From: Symbiodinium natans
Lineage: Eukaryota; Sar; Dinophyceae; Suessiales; Symbiodiniaceae
Reading direction: 5' to 3'
DNA length: 64,000 bases
Assembly (NCBI GenBank): GCA_905221605.1
Contig: CAJNDS010002458.1
Location: forward strand, 254,501 to 318,500
Shown: positions 43,769-54,109 of the stretch, piece after piece
Position numbering within the stretch: the first letter of the stretch is position 1
How the letters are laid out: every line of letters begins with the position of its first letter
Program-made: the position numbers and the translations under genes
The notes under the pieces: generated by a model
The model's database searches: none
What the model saw: the letters and a program-made list of their open reading frames with translations, nothing else
Told to the model about the DNA's origin: nothing

Positions 43769-44479
43769 GTTTTGCCAGATGTTTAAGTTACACGCAATGC
43801 GCACTTCACTAGCTTAGGTTTAGGGCTTGTAGGGTTTAGGGTTTAGGGTTTAGGGTTTATAGGGTTTGAGGCCCAAAGCTCCTAGTGTTTAGGGTTTAGG
43901 GTTTATTGGGTTTGAGACCCGAAGCTCCCAGGGTTTAGGGTTTATGGGCTTCAGGGTTTAGGGTTTAAGGTTTAGGGTTTGGGTTTTTTGGTTTGGGGCT
44001 TAGGGTTTGGGATTTAGGGCATGTCCCTGAATTCAGGGGTATTGGGCTCTCTGGGTGCGCGTGAGAGGTGGGCTCGATCACCAAGTGGCTGCGCTGCAAC
44101 TGGTTTTTTTGAGAGCTTTAGGCAATATAGGGTTTGGGGTTTGGGGCTTAGGGCTTACAGTAGGGCTTAGGGCTTCGGGCTTACGGCTGAGGGCTTCGAT
44201 ACGATCCCCGAGGAGGGCCGAGGGCTGGGGTCCAGGTCTAGGGCTTAGTGACTGTAGCCTACCCAAACTAGATGGCCCAAGAGACTGGGTTTTGGAGTTT
44301 TGGAGTACTATACCTTAAAGCTTTTTTGGTTCTATTAAAGCTACCTATACCTAAAAAGTATATACCTTTTCTGCCAGGGTCTCGGGTGGGTGGGCGCCTG
44401 TGGGGTATAGGCCTCCCATCGACAGCCAAAAAAGACCCAAAGCAACAAACAACAGTAAAACAGCAAACGAAACACAAGC

Positions 44480-44572
44480 AAACCCCCCCCCCCCCGCTCG
44501 TCGCATTTCACGATGCTATCGAGTCTAGTCTGCCAGCTTCACGGCTTCTGCGCCATTTCACAGCAAACCCTA
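44480..44572. repeat. dispersed repeat, shared with 59236-59306
   Basis: CTCGTCGCATTTCACGATGC through GCGCCATTTCACAGCAAACC resembles CTCCTCGCATTCCACGAAGC through CACCATTGCAAAGCAAACCC at 59236. Both run into CCCTAAA units. Confidence 0.65.
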
Positions 44573-44639
44573 GACCCCAAACCCTGACCCTAAACCCTAA
44601 GCCCTGCAAACCCTAAACCCTAAACCCTAAACCCTCCTC

Positions 44640-44830
44640 AACCCCCCCAAACCCCCCTAAACCCCCGAAACCCCCCTAAAACCCCCTAAGCCCCCCTTAG
44701 CCCCCCTAAGCCCCCCTTAGCCCCCCTTAACCCCACTAAACCCCACTAAACCCTAAACCCTGCACCCTAAACCCTAAACCCGAAACCCTAAACCCTAAAC
44801 CCGAAACCCTAAACCCTAAACCCTAAACCC
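44640..44830 (-). repeat. C-rich telomere variants then CCCTAAA
   Basis: AACCCCCCTA and AGCCCCCCTT variants to about 44740, then CCCTAAA/CCCGAAA to 44830. Confidence 0.92.
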
Positions 44831-44834
44831 TAAG

Positions 44835-44908
44835 GCCCCGGTCAACGCGAACGCCTGAGGTTGAGGGAGGCGATGGCGCTCTTCGAGCTGGGCTACGAGC
44901 GATCCGAG
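44835..44908 (+). CDS. phosphatase exon i
   Basis: The acceptor is the last repeat unit (CCCTAAG|GC). It reads PGQRERLRLREAMALFELGY, then ERSE. The best donor is GA (GAG|GAGGGG), since exon j starts EGVAKML and the family pattern wants SEEGV. Confidence 0.82.
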
Positions 44909-45239
44909 GAGGGGTTTAGGGGTTTAGGGTTTAGGGGTCTAGGGGTTTAGGGGTGTAGGGGTGTAGGGGTGTAGGGGTGCAGGGGCTTAGGCTTTAGGGT
45001 TTAGGGAGAAAGCTTTCTGTGAGGTTTAGGGTTGAGGGTTCAAGTTTTCGGATTTAGGGGTTTAGGGTTTGGGGTTTTGAGGGTTTGCGGCCCGTTACAG
45101 ATCCCTCGCTTCCAGCCAAGAGCCTTGAGATCTCCTTCCTCATCACAGGTTTGGGAAGGTCTTAGATGTGCAGATACGGCTTCCTAGGACAAGTTATGTG
45201 TATGTAGGATACGCCTATCTAGGTAAGTTTTTGGGGTTT

Positions 45240-45427
45240 AGGGTGTCTCCTAAACCCTAAACCCTAAACCCTCAACCCTAAGCCCTCAACCCCAAACCCC
45301 AAACCCCAAACCCCAAACCCCAAACCCTAAACCCTAAGCCCCAAACCCCAAACCCCAAACCCTAAACCCCAAACCCCAAACCCTAAACCCTAAGCCCCAA
45401 ACCCCAAACCCCAAACCCTAAACCCTA
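45240..45427 (-). repeat. CCCTAAA / CCCCAAA array
   Basis: About 25 units in alternating blocks. Confidence 0.96.
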
Positions 45428-45450
45428 GCCTACGATCTCCCTTTTGCCAG

Positions 45451-45532
45451 GAGGGGGTGGCCAAGATGCTTGGGGGCCTCCGCTCGATGATGCTGGGTGG
45501 CGTGCGGGCAACGCGCACGATTGGTGCCCTGG
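45451..45532 (+). CDS. phosphatase exon j
   Basis: After TTGCCAG|G it reads EGVAKMLGGLRSMMLGGVRA, then TRTIGAL. The donor G|GTTTAGGG is the first telomere-type unit itself. Confidence 0.9.
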
Positions 45533-45655
45533 GTTTAGGGTTTAGGGTTTAGGGTTTAGGGTTTAGGGTTTAAGGTTTAGGGGTTTAGGGGTTTAGGGGG
45601 TTTAGGGGTTTAGTTGTTTAGGGGTTTAGGGGTTTAGGGGTTTAGGGCTTAGGGA
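45533..45655 (+). repeat. TTTAGGG array forming an intron 5' end
   Basis: About 16 units with TTTAGGGG variants, starting at the first intron base. Confidence 0.96.
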
Positions 45656-46349
45656 AGCCCAACAAGGGTTTCGGGCTCTGGGCTAAGTCATCGGAACCTG
45701 AAGACCTCAGCCACACGAGCATTGGTAGTTCTGCCCAGGATGGCAGGCGCATTTGTTGAACTGTAAAGGCTTCAAGGAGGCATCTCAGTTGCCCTTCAAG
45801 CACACCCGAGCTGGAACTAACAAGGCCGTACCCCCAAACCCTAAGGCCAAACGCCCAAACCCTTTTTTATGGTAGTTGATCAAAATACATGTCCCCAAGT
45901 AGCCATTCGAGGTAGCACTCCCCCCTTTCGAAACGATATCCCCTCTTGAAGGGACTCTTGCCTCCTTACCTCAATGCTCCCTCCCGTGAAAGGGTTGGTT
46001 TCGGGTTCAGGGTTTAGGGTTCATAGAAGTGGTCCAGATGCGATTCTTCCTATCCCTCGGACTCCCAGTGGTATCCCTTTTTTCCCCGCCGAAAGCCCTC
46101 TACCCTAAATGCTGTGTTTTGGGCCCTCAACCTTTAACCCTCAACCTTTTTGGGGGACTACATCACTGTAAGCCCACAGGGGCCGCCTCTGGGTACGTTA
46201 AAGTGAAGCTTCACTCAAAAGTAGCAGGGTATGGCTGGGGGGGGGGGTTGTAGTGTGTAGGGACCAGGGAGGGTTCAACGCTTACCTGGGATCTCTTTTG
46301 TCTACTGGTTTAGGGGTGTTGTCCCATATTTAGGGCGTTGGCAACCTAC

Positions 46350-46590
46350 TACCCTAAACCCTGAACCCTGAACCCTAAACCCTGAACCCTGAACCCTAAA
46401 CCCTAGCCCCTAAACCCTAAACCCTAAACCCTAAACCCTAGACCCTAGACCCTAGACCCTAAACCCTGCACCCTAAACCCTACACCCTAAACCCTAAACC
46501 CTAAACCCTAAACTCTAAACCCTAAACCCTAAACCCTAAACCCTAAACCCTAAACCCTAAACCCTAAACCCTAAACCCTAAACCCTACCT
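46350..46590 (-). repeat. CCCTAAA array
   Basis: About 33 units with CCCTGAA and CCCTAGA variants. Confidence 0.97.
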
Positions 46591-46639
46591 ACTATTTGTC
46601 AAGGGCAGGGTCTAGGGGTTGGTATTAAGGTTTACGGTT

Positions 46640-47185
46640 TACAGTGCCCTTCCGCATGAGAGTCAACGGGAGATGGAGCGAGAGGCATAACATTGCTGTC
46701 GGAATAATTGCTATTAGTATTCCCTTATGAACCCTTGATAAAACGAAAATAATAGCCCCCCAAAAATCGATTCTAATGATTAAGGCCCCTACATCAGGCG
46801 GCTATCTCTGTAAACTCGAACCAAGATGCAGCGGTCCGGTCTCTTCCACCAGAACCACACGGGTGTAAGGTCTAGTGCAGTGCTTAGGGCTTTCTTTCAC
46901 CTCGATCGCAACAAAGTGCGAACATTGTTCTTCTAGGTTAAACCCTAAAGCCTAAACCCTAAACCTTGGCTGTTGCGGCATCGTTCGCCCTCTTGCTTGC
47001 TAGGGTTGAGGGTTTAGGGTTCAGGGTTTAGGGTTTAGGGTTTGGGGTTCTGGGTTCAGGGTTTTGGGTTTCCAAAGTTTAGAACCCACACGAAGGGATT
47101 TTGTAACTGCCCCAAGATCACCCCAGGGGCCTACAGCCCCGCACCCTAGGCCCGAAAGCTTGAAATCCAGAAGCCCGAAACGCAA
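46640..47185. other. unique intron sequence
   Basis: Isolated telomere-type units near 46938 and 47003-47055. No coding island was identified. Confidence 0.4.
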
Positions 47186-47189
47186 GGTT

Positions 47190-47282
47190 TAGGGTTTAGG
47201 GCTTAGGGCTTAGGGCTTAGGGTTTAGGGTTTAGGGTTTAGGGTTTAGGGTTTAGGGTTTAGGGTTTAGGGCTTAGGGTTCC
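47190..47282 (+). repeat. TTTAGGG / CTTAGGG array
   Basis: About 13 units. Confidence 0.96.
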
Positions 47283-47298
47283 CTGGGAGGTACTGCAG

Positions 47299-47364
47299 TG
47301 CTTTCACTTTGCTGGGTCGCCTGCGGCCGCGCAGGCGTCTACTACACCGGAATGAGTGGCGAAG
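47299..47364 (+). CDS. phosphatase exon k
   Basis: After GTACTGCAG it reads LSLCWVACGRAGVYYTGMS, then GE. It completes a Val codon with exon j (GAL-V-LSLC). GC donor GAAG|GCGCG. Confidence 0.9.
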
Positions 47365-47409
47365 GCGCGCTGCGGCCATGAAGAAGACCCTAAGGGTAAC
47401 CCTAAACCC

Positions 47410-47530
47410 CAAACCCTCAAGGCCAGGATGAATAGAATTTGTAGGTGTTTCATTACGAGCAGCTCGTGCAATAATCCTTCATCCTTCATAGTGCAAAAAA
47501 ATCAGACAAAAGCGCGGCTTTCAGGGCACC
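47410..47530 (-). repeat. dispersed repeat, copy 2
   Basis: Reverse complement of 8541-8690. On the minus strand the shared part can be read KDEGLLHELLVMKHLQ, against KDERLLYELLVMKHIQ in copy 1. Confidence 0.75.
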
Positions 47531-47589
47531 AAAACAGACCCTGAAAAGGGAAAGAAAGCCCAAATGTCGCCGGCGCCTCATTAGCTGTG

Positions 47590-47940
47590 CAAAACATCCC
47601 AAAACCCCCCAAACTCCCCAAACCACCCCCCCCCCCTCCCTCCCAACACCCCCCCAAACCACAAAACCTTCCCCGAACCACCCCCAAACGAACCGCCAGC
47701 AAAACCGACAAAAACCTCCCCGAAAATTTAGCAAAAAGCAAAAAAAACAAAACCCAGCAAACCCCCCCCCCCCACCCCCACCCCCCCCCCAAACCCCTCC
47801 AGACCCCACAACACCCCTTCAAAACCCTTCCAAAAAAAAAACCCCCAAAACCCCCCAAACCCCCCAAAAAACCCTCGAACAACCCCCCCCCCCCCCCCCC
47901 CCCCCAAAACCCGACAAAACCCGACAACACTCCGGACACA
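47590..47940. repeat. C-rich low-complexity tract
   Basis: AACCCCCC runs and a 24-base poly-C at 47881. Long Pro/Lys and Gly frames on both strands come from composition. Confidence 0.9.
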
Positions 47941-47983
47941 AACCCTATACAATTTCTATAAACCCTAAACCCTAAACCCTAAA

Positions 47984-48070
47984 TTGGGGAATACTTGGGC
48001 CTTAGAGTACTTCCTATCTAAGGACTTTGGGGCCCAAGTATAATAAGAAGGTACATGGAGCCTGAGGGAG
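47984..48070. mobile_element. MITE family A, one end
   Basis: GGACTTTGGGGCCCAAGTAT and AAGGTACATGGAGCCTGAGG. The left terminal repeat is lost. Confidence 0.65.
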
Positions 48071-48117
48071 TGATTTTCAGGTGTCGGGCTCAAAAAGTAA
48101 GAGCCCTGTAACACCCA

Positions 48118-48241
48118 CAACGTCAACTATATCCCCCTTGGGAATTATTTTTTTTATTTTAAAAATAACAAAATTTTGTTTATATAAAACCCAAGAGGAT
48201 GTTAACAAATATTATTTTTATGAAGGTTCTAAGGGGGAGTA
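48118..48241. mobile_element. dispersed element family I
   Basis: TTTTGTTTATATAAAACCCA, AGAGGATGTTAACAAATATT and GAAGGTTCTAAGGGGG, as at 28662-28908. Confidence 0.65.
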
Positions 48242-48604
48242 GAGTCAAAGCAGACTGCCGTGCCCATTTTTTGTTGTGTGCAACCCTAACCCCTAAACCC
48301 CTAAACCCCTAAACCCTAAACCCTTAACCCTTTTAAACCTAAACGCTTTCTCTCTTTTTTTTGGGAGGGGGGGGCGGGGTTCCGTTCCAATACGAATTGG
48401 AGCTCACCAGGCGCAAAAGGTCATTGGTGTAGTTCTCCGGGGCGCTCACCTGGAACAGACCAGCCCTCCAAGTTCCTTTGCGGCTTAGGGCTTAGGGTTT
48501 TGTCTGGTGGTTGAGGGGCCGAGGGCTTATGGGGGTTTAGGAACGGCAAGAAGTCGTCATCGAGCCCGAACCCTGTAGTTCGCAAGTCCCTTGAATCTCT
48601 GGAG

Positions 48605-48655
48605 GTGGCAAGCCATGGGACTACGCTGCAGGAGCTGTCATTGCGCAGGAAGCGG
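48605..48655 (+). CDS. phosphatase exon l, WDxAAG motif
   Basis: After TCTGGAG|G it completes a Gly and reads GKPWDYAAGAVIAQEA. The Asp of PWDYAAG is the third metal-site Asp and general-base region. GC donor GCGG|GCGCC. Confidence 0.93.
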
Positions 48656-48949
48656 GCGCCAGCCTTTGCAATCTCCAGGGCGCCTGGACAAATTTGAGCG
48701 GATTTCAGAAGTCAGCAGCCCCAAACCCGGGGGACACCCTACCACACGCACTTCCGGTTGTCCCCTGAGCACGAAGCCCCAATTTCACTATCAATCCTGA
48801 CATGTCTTTCGGAGATCTGCAGTTTAGGTTTGCTTGGAGATCGGGGGACTTAGTATAGAGTACATAGAGTACATAGTGGAGTTGTAAGTGCCCGGAAAGC
48901 AACCCTGCTCGGGGGTTTTCTTCTGAACAACCCTAAACCCTAAACCCTA

Positions 48950-49048
48950 AACCCTAAGCCCTAAGCCCTAAGCCCTAAGCCCTAAGCCCTAAGCCCTAAG
49001 CCCTAAGCCCTAAGCCCTAAGCCCTATGCCCTAAGCCCTAAGCCCTAA
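48950..49048 (-). repeat. CCCTAAG array
   Basis: About 14 units of CCCTAAG, a locally homogenised variant. Confidence 0.97.
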
Positions 49049-49204
49049 ACCCTACATACGAAGCGCCCCACCCTTCAAGCGGGTCTTAGGGTTGTTTTTT
49101 TCGGGTTTGGGGCTCACAAATCCGAAAGCTCGCAATCTAAAACCCTCAGCGCACCTTAAACCCTAGATGTCCCCTAGCCCTAAAGCCTTAACCCTAAATA
49201 ACGC

Positions 49205-49295
49205 CTTAGGGTTTAGGGTTTAGGGTTTAGGGTTTAAGGTTTAGGGTTTAGGGTTTAGGGTTTAGGGTTTAGGGTTTAGGGTTTAGGGTTTAGGC
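49205..49295 (+). repeat. TTTAGGG array
   Basis: About 13 units. A CCCTAAA array of about 9 units follows at 49456-49520. Confidence 0.96.
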
Positions 49296-49536
49296 AGAGC
49301 CTTAAACCTTGAACCCTGAAAACCTACAAGCCCTAGACCCTAAAGATCTTTGTTATAGAGTTCTTCAGCGAGCCTTTGGGAGTAGTCGGGAGTATAATGG
49401 AACCTTGGGTTATACGCCCCCCCCCCCCCCCTGAACCTAAACCACAAACCCTCAACTTAGACCCTAAACCCTAAACCCTAAACCCTAAACCCTAAACCCT
49501 AAACCCTAAACCCTAAACCCCAGAATTTCTGCTGAG

Positions 49537-49631
49537 GGGCGACGTTCGACCTGATGGGCCCCAGCTGCGTGTGCGCGGCCTCGGCCGCGCTGGCGGACGA
49601 AGTGATCCGAGTGCTGGGCACGAAGTTGTAG
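49537..49631 (+). CDS. phosphatase exon m, C-terminus and stop
   Basis: After TGCTGAG|G it completes a Gly and reads ATFDLMGPSCVCAASAALAD, then EVIRVLGTKL, then TAG 49629-49631. FDLM followed by an Ala-rich strand and final helix is the family C-terminus. Confidence 0.92.
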
Positions 49632-50120
49632 TTGAGGGATTTAGGGTTTAGGGTTTAGGGTTTAGGGTTTAGCCCAAAGAGAGATTAGTGTTTGAAGGTT
49701 GAGGGTTTAAAGGGCTGAGGGCTGAGGGGTAAAGGCGCCGTTCGTGTCAGCAGTCTGGGTGGTTGACATGTCGTCGGCATCAGAGGATGGTACGACGCGG
49801 TGACACCACGCACCCCCAGTTGCCTGGGTTCTGTGTTTGGGGATGTCGGGCTCGAACCCTAAACCCTAAACCCTAAACCCTAAACCCTAAACCCTAAACC
49901 CCTAGGCCACCCTGTACCTCATGATACGGATGTAGGGTTTCGGGTTTAAGGTTCAGGTCTCATCAAGGAAGCAAGGTCTCATCAAGACCACTTCGATTGT
50001 GTCTCAAATCTTAAAACCGCACATTCCTTTCCCTAAACCCTAAACCCTAAACCCTAAACCTAAACCCAGAACCCTGTATGGCACCCAGGCTGTAGGGCTC
50101 AGGGTTTTTAGGCTTTCAGA

Positions 50121-50231
50121 AGCCCCGCTGGCTTGCACTCGGTGACCGTAGATGAGAGGAAGGCTGCGTCCTCCATTGACACTCGAGAGGATGCAGTTGT
50201 ACATAGGCCACAGGAGAAGCCGAAGCCCTGA
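50121..50231 (+). CDS. candidate terminal exon between phosphatase and AKR 3' part
   Basis: After GGCTTTCAG the frame reads SPAGLHSVTVDERKAASS, then IDTREDAVVHRPQEKPKP, and TGA. The minus strand is open too (67 codons), so strand is not certain. Confidence 0.32.
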   Translation, partial: SPAGLHSVTVDERKAASSIDTREDAVVHRPQEKPKP

Positions 50232-50364
50232 GAGTTTTCGCATTGTGGTTTATGGTTTAGGTCGAGATGCCTTGTAAAGCTCGAAGACCTACACTACCCC
50301 CTAAACTGCTCAACCCGAAGCCCCTAAACCTCAAACCCTCACCGGCCCTAAGCCTTCAAACTCA

Positions 50365-50467
50365 CGGTTTAGGGTTTAGGGTTTAGGGTTTAGGGTTTAG
50401 GGTTTAGGGTTTAGGGTTTAGGGTTTAGGGTTTAGGGTTTAGGGTTTAGGGTTTAGGGTTTAGGGTT
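50365..50467 (+). repeat. TTTAGGG array
   Basis: About 15 perfect units. Confidence 0.97.
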
Positions 50468-50479
50468 CAAACCCCAAAC

Positions 50480-50600
50480 CCTGTCGTGAGTTACAGGCCC
50501 GCCTACAGATCGCATGGAGGTCCAATCGTCTGTCAACATCCTCTTGGCTTCGAAACGGGTATTTTCGAGAATCAGATATTTAGTCTCCAGGGTTTGTGGT
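50480..50600. other. unique island, open in several frames
   Basis: It follows GTTACAG|G. Three + frames are open and none can be preferred. Confidence 0.25.
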
Positions 50601-50766
50601 TGTACACTAAAAGACTGTGATGAACAGAGGTTTAGAGTTTAATCCTTAGGATTTAGGGCAAGTTTAGAGTTTCAAGGTTCTAAACCCTAAACCCTAAACC
50701 CTAAACCCTAACCCTAAACCCTAAACCCCCTACCCCCTACCCGCTAAACCCTAAACCCTAAACCGT

Positions 50767-50856
50767 CAACTTCCCTGGGGCATCGGCGCGTCGCTTTGGA
50801 GACCGCTCTTAGACCGGCTCAAAGACCGCATGCTGCATGGAGCACAAAAACATTAG
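50767..50856 (+). CDS. candidate terminal exon
   Basis: The frame reads QLPWGIGASLWRPLLDRLKD, then RMLHGAQKH and TAG. No acceptor of the AG|G type stands directly before it. Confidence 0.25.
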   Translation, partial: QLPWGIGASLWRPLLDRLKDRMLHGAQKH

Positions 50857-51159
50857 TCTTGGGGTTTAGGGTTTGGGGTTTAGGGTTTAGGGTGTAGGGT
50901 TTAGGGTTTAGGGTTGGTCCACTAATATGGGCGCTTAAATGGGGATCCCTCATGAACTCTGTAAACCCAAGGGCCCATACTTCAGAATCGTTTTAGTCTT
51001 AGGGTAGTTCCATGGCTCCTCAATATCCCCTATTTGGTTTAAAAAAATCCTCCAAAAGTACAATGGTTCTTCCTGATAAGGGCAATTCCGGGATTATTGT
51101 TCTTTGTTTTTTGGGTGGTTCTTAAACGCAAATAGTAGATATGAGCCCTTGAACGGGGA

Positions 51160-51265
51160 TGGGGACCCCTTATATACCCCTTATATACCCCTTGTATACC
51201 CCTTATATACCCCTTATATACCCCTTATATACCCCTTATATATATATATATATACCCCTTATATA
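51160..51265. repeat. CCCCTTATATA tandem repeat
   Basis: About eight 11-bp copies plus TATATA. Confidence 0.95.
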
Positions 51266-51354
51266 CCCTATAAGTCCCAAGGGCCCATACTTCAGAACCC
51301 TTCAATGAAGGCCGGACCATCACAAGGGCCCATGAAACTGGCCTTAGATCTAGG

Positions 51355-51452
51355 GTTTAGGGTTTAGGCGGTTTAGGGTTTAGGGTTTAGGGTTTAGGGT
51401 TTAGGGTTTAGGGTTTAGGGTTTAGGGTTTAGGCGGTTTAGGGTTTAGGGTT
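51355..51452 (+). repeat. TTTAGGG array
   Basis: About 12 units, broken twice by TTTAGGCGG. Confidence 0.95.
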
Positions 51453-51502
51453 TCCGGCACAAAGGTACCCTGAACAAAACAGGTCACGGGTTCCATTCCC
51501 AG

Positions 51503-51549
51503 GTCGCTGTGCGCGGCAAGCTAGGCGGAATACTATGCCGAGTTTTTGG
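51503..51549 (+). CDS. candidate exon
   Basis: ATTCCCAG|G opens VAVRGKLGGILCRVF and the frame runs into TTTAGGG units. Unrecognised. Confidence 0.33.
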
Positions 51550-51628
51550 GGTTTAGGGTTTAGGGTTCAGAGTTTAGGGATCTACGAACCCTTGGATTTG
51601 AACTCCCTGGACTGCCTTCGCGTCTTAG

Positions 51629-51688
51629 GTTGCAGTCAGCCCAAACCATATTCCCTGTATGCCGTCGGGCATGCGAACGCTGAAGTAA
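51629..51688 (+). CDS. candidate short terminal exon
   Basis: GTCTTAG|G opens VAVSPNHIPCMPSGMRTLK and ends at TAA. Unrecognised. Confidence 0.3.
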   Translation, partial: VAVSPNHIPCMPSGMRTLK

Positions 51689-51951
51689 TTAGGGGGTTTA
51701 GGCTTTAGGGTTTAGGGTTTAGGGTGTCGGGTTGCTGCACCGGAAGCCTAAACCTGGATTCTTTCGGCCAACCCTAAACCGGCCTGGACCATAAACTATA
51801 AACCCAAGTCGGCTTCTCCCCCCACAGCCGAAGAAAGACTGAGCCCCTGAACTATATGTGGTTTGGGGTTTGGCGTTTTGGGCTTAGGGTTTGTGCTAGG
51901 GTTTAGGATTCAGGGGTTTAGGGTGCAGGGTGTAGGATTTTCAAGACCCAG

Positions 51952-52016
51952 GTCTCGGCGCGGTCGACTGCCTCATGCTGCACCGTCCTCCCAACAGCGA
52001 CGACCTGCTCGAGGAG
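51952..52016 (+). CDS. AKR exon 6, catalytic His
   Basis: After AGACCCAG|G it completes a Gly and reads LGAVDCLMLHRPPNSDDLLE, then E. The strand-plus-His pattern (LMLHRP) is the family LYLIHWP block. It continues exon 5 (SLRKW-G-LGAVD) from 31 kb away with correct phase. GC donor GAG|GCCACC. Confidence 0.88.
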
Positions 52017-52248
52017 GCCACCAGTAGGCTTCGGGTGTTGGGGTGTTGTGTTAGGGTTTGGGGCAACGGGTTTAGGGTTTGGGTTTGGGTTTTCGGGTGT
52101 TGGGGTGTTGGGGCGTTGGGTTGCCTTAGGGATTATTGAACAGAGATCCGGCGTTTAGAGCCCGAGTCTGTAGGGCTTTGGGCTTTAGGGTTTCGGGTTC
52201 AGGGTTTACAGCCTGACTTCACACCTCAAAGCTCGATGTAGTCTTCAG

Positions 52249-52272
52249 GTCTGGGCCGTCCTGGAAGCGGAG
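52249..52272 (+). CDS. AKR exon 7, 24-base microexon
   Basis: It reads VWAVLEAE between GTCTTCAG|G and GCGGAG|GCACG. This is the helix that in AKRs leads to the GxxRxIGVSNF strand. Confidence 0.72.
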
Positions 52273-52822
52273 GCACGTTGGGCGTCAGAGTTTTGGAGGG
52301 CTCCAAACCCTAAACCTGTTAACGGTGTAGGGTTTAGGGTTTAGGGTTTAGGGTTTGGCGTCTAGGGTTACAACCCTACACCCCCAGAACCTCCCTAAAC
52401 CCTTTAACCCTCGGCTGGTCCTGTCAACCCTAAAACCTCAACCCTGAACGCCCCCACCTCCGGCCGGCAGAGGCCGATGATCCCTAAACTTACGGTTTCT
52501 TGTTGAAGTCGGGAGATAGGTACCTGACATCCCCCTATATACCAACCCTTAGACCAAACTCGCCTAATGTGGCTGTCCTTCGGGTTGAGGGTTTAGGGTT
52601 TAGGGTTTAGGGTTTAGGGTTTAGGGTGGGTCTTTACTTGGGGTGCCCAACACCCAAGGGTACAACCTAAAGGGTCCCAAGTAAAATCCCTAGAAGTTTG
52701 GGCCGTAGCTAGGGTGCCGTTTGGGGGTTCATGAGTTCTTATAAGGGTTTAGGGCTTAGGGTTTGGGGTTTCGGGTTTGGGGTCTAGGGTTTAGCATAAT
52801 TATGGTGAAAAGAGAGGTTTGT

Positions 52823-52955
52823 TGCCCTATGCTCGGTAGCCCAGTGGTACCCTTTGCGCTTTTTTGTTTTGCTTCTGGGTTCCCTGATGAAGTAGCCATC
52901 CCCCAAAACTGTTGCCCTTATTCTAATCTGGTTACTTGGCTGCCAAGTATCTAGG
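52823..52955. mobile_element. MITE family G
   Basis: CTCGGTAGCCCAGTGGTACC at the left, GGTTACTTGGCTGCCAAGTA at the right. Confidence 0.62.
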
Positions 52956-53459
52956 AATCTAGGCTACTCAGAAAACCCTGCCCCGGAACTGCCCAAACTA
53001 CCCATGGAGCTGCAAGTTCTGAACCCTCAAATCCCAAAACGCCCTGAAACCACAGACCCTGAATCCTGAACCCAATATCGCTCGACCCTCAGACCCTCGA
53101 ACCCCCAAAACCCTGAAGCCACCCTGTAAGCCCTAGAGCCCCAAAACCCTGAAACCCTAAAACCCTGAAATTAAATCCTTCAGCCCTCAAAATCCCAGGT
53201 AATCTTCATCCCTTAAAGAACCAAACTCGTAGAGGCTCATACTTCAGAGTCTTTTACAGAAGGCAAGGGACTATATGAAGGGACCATGTAACTTCCCTTT
53301 GATTTTTGCTTGGGGGGGGGGCTTAGAGTTCAGTGGTTTTAATGGGGGCCTTTTCAGAGCGGAGGGATCTTAGGGTACTTTAAAGGCTTGTGATGTGCTC
53401 TTAATTGAAAAAGGGTATATAATGGCTATATACAGGGTACCCTCTTAAGGGCCCATACA

Positions 53460-53560
53460 ACCACCCGGTTTAGGGTTTAGGTTTAGGGTTAGGGTTTAGG
53501 GTTTAGGGTTTGGGGTTTGGGGTTTAGGGTTTAGGGTTTAGGGTTTAGGGTTTAGGGTTT
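53460..53560 (+). repeat. TTTAGGG array
   Basis: About 13 units including TTTGGGG. Confidence 0.95.
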
Positions 53561-53676
53561 ACGGTACCCTGGTAACATGCACCCCCATACAACCACCCTT
53601 AGAAGGGAAGGGAAAGCCGTTGACCCGACAGTCATTTGTAGGGCTCTTAAGGGGGGGGGGGGGAGGTTCAAGGGGG

Positions 53677-53830
53677 TAGGGTTTAGGGTTTTAGTGTTTT
53701 AGGGTTTTAGGGTTTAGGGTTTAGGGTTTAGGGTTTAGGGTTTAGGGTTTAGGGTTTAGGGTTTAGGGTTTAGGGTTTAGGGTTTAGGGTTTAGGGTTTA
53801 GGGTTTAGGGTTTAGGGTTTAGGGTTTAGG
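53677..53830 (+). repeat. TTTAGGG array
   Basis: About 21 units, followed by a family J element (53828-53915) and CCCTAAA units at 53926-54020. Confidence 0.97.
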
Positions 53831-54045
53831 TGCCTAGGGAAATTTGGGGAAGCTTCAGGAGCCTTGGGGAAGTGGGGAGTTTGCGGGAACCTTGGGATAC
53901 ATACTCCTCTTGAACCCCTAAACCCTCAACCCTCAACCCTCAACCCTCAACCCTAAACCCTAAACCCTAAACCCTAAACCCTAAACCCTAAACCCTAAAC
54001 CCTAAACCCTAAACCCTAAACCAACCCTAGAAGTCTTTGCCCGAG

Positions 54046-54109
54046 GTCCATGCCGGGCGCACTCGCTGCCTGGGCGCCTCCAACATCACGGCTGCACAGC
54101 TGGAGGCCC
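54046..54109 (+). CDS. AKR exon 8
   Basis: After TGCCCGAG|G it reads VHAGRTRCLGASNITAAQLE, then A. LGASN matches the family IGVSNF motif, which lines the cofactor pocket. GC donor GCCC|GCAC. Confidence 0.92.

Larger units (their letters stand above)
27825..49631 (+). other. inositol monophosphatase-family gene, span of reconstructed exons
   Basis: Thirteen exons give about 240 residues of a Mg2+-dependent inositol monophosphatase (usual length about 270), which frees myo-inositol from its phosphate. Landmarks in order are HWKDDSSIDPVTATD, FPTHVVMGEEAG (metal-binding Glu), PTWIVDPIDGTTNFVYG (metal-binding Asp pair), GRRPVVGVVYDPYADELF, GAYLNGERIQ, FELGYERSEEG, RATRTIGAL, VACGRAGVYY, KPWDYAAGAVIAQEAG (third metal-site Asp) and FDLMGPSC, with a TAG stop 28 residues further on from FDLM. 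The extreme N-terminus and short pieces between 31600 and 33853 and between 42970 and 44835 are not found. Most introns begin GC, two best fit GA, two GT. The whole gene lies inside AKR intron 5, same strand. Its own 8-kb intron 34938-42941 holds a third gene. No frame break is needed anywhere, so it looks functional. Confidence 0.88.

Noticed and set aside
47486-47961. 145-codon Gly-rich and 124-codon Pro/Lys-rich frames on opposite strands
   Set aside because: C-rich low-complexity DNA; no splice borders or conserved segment.
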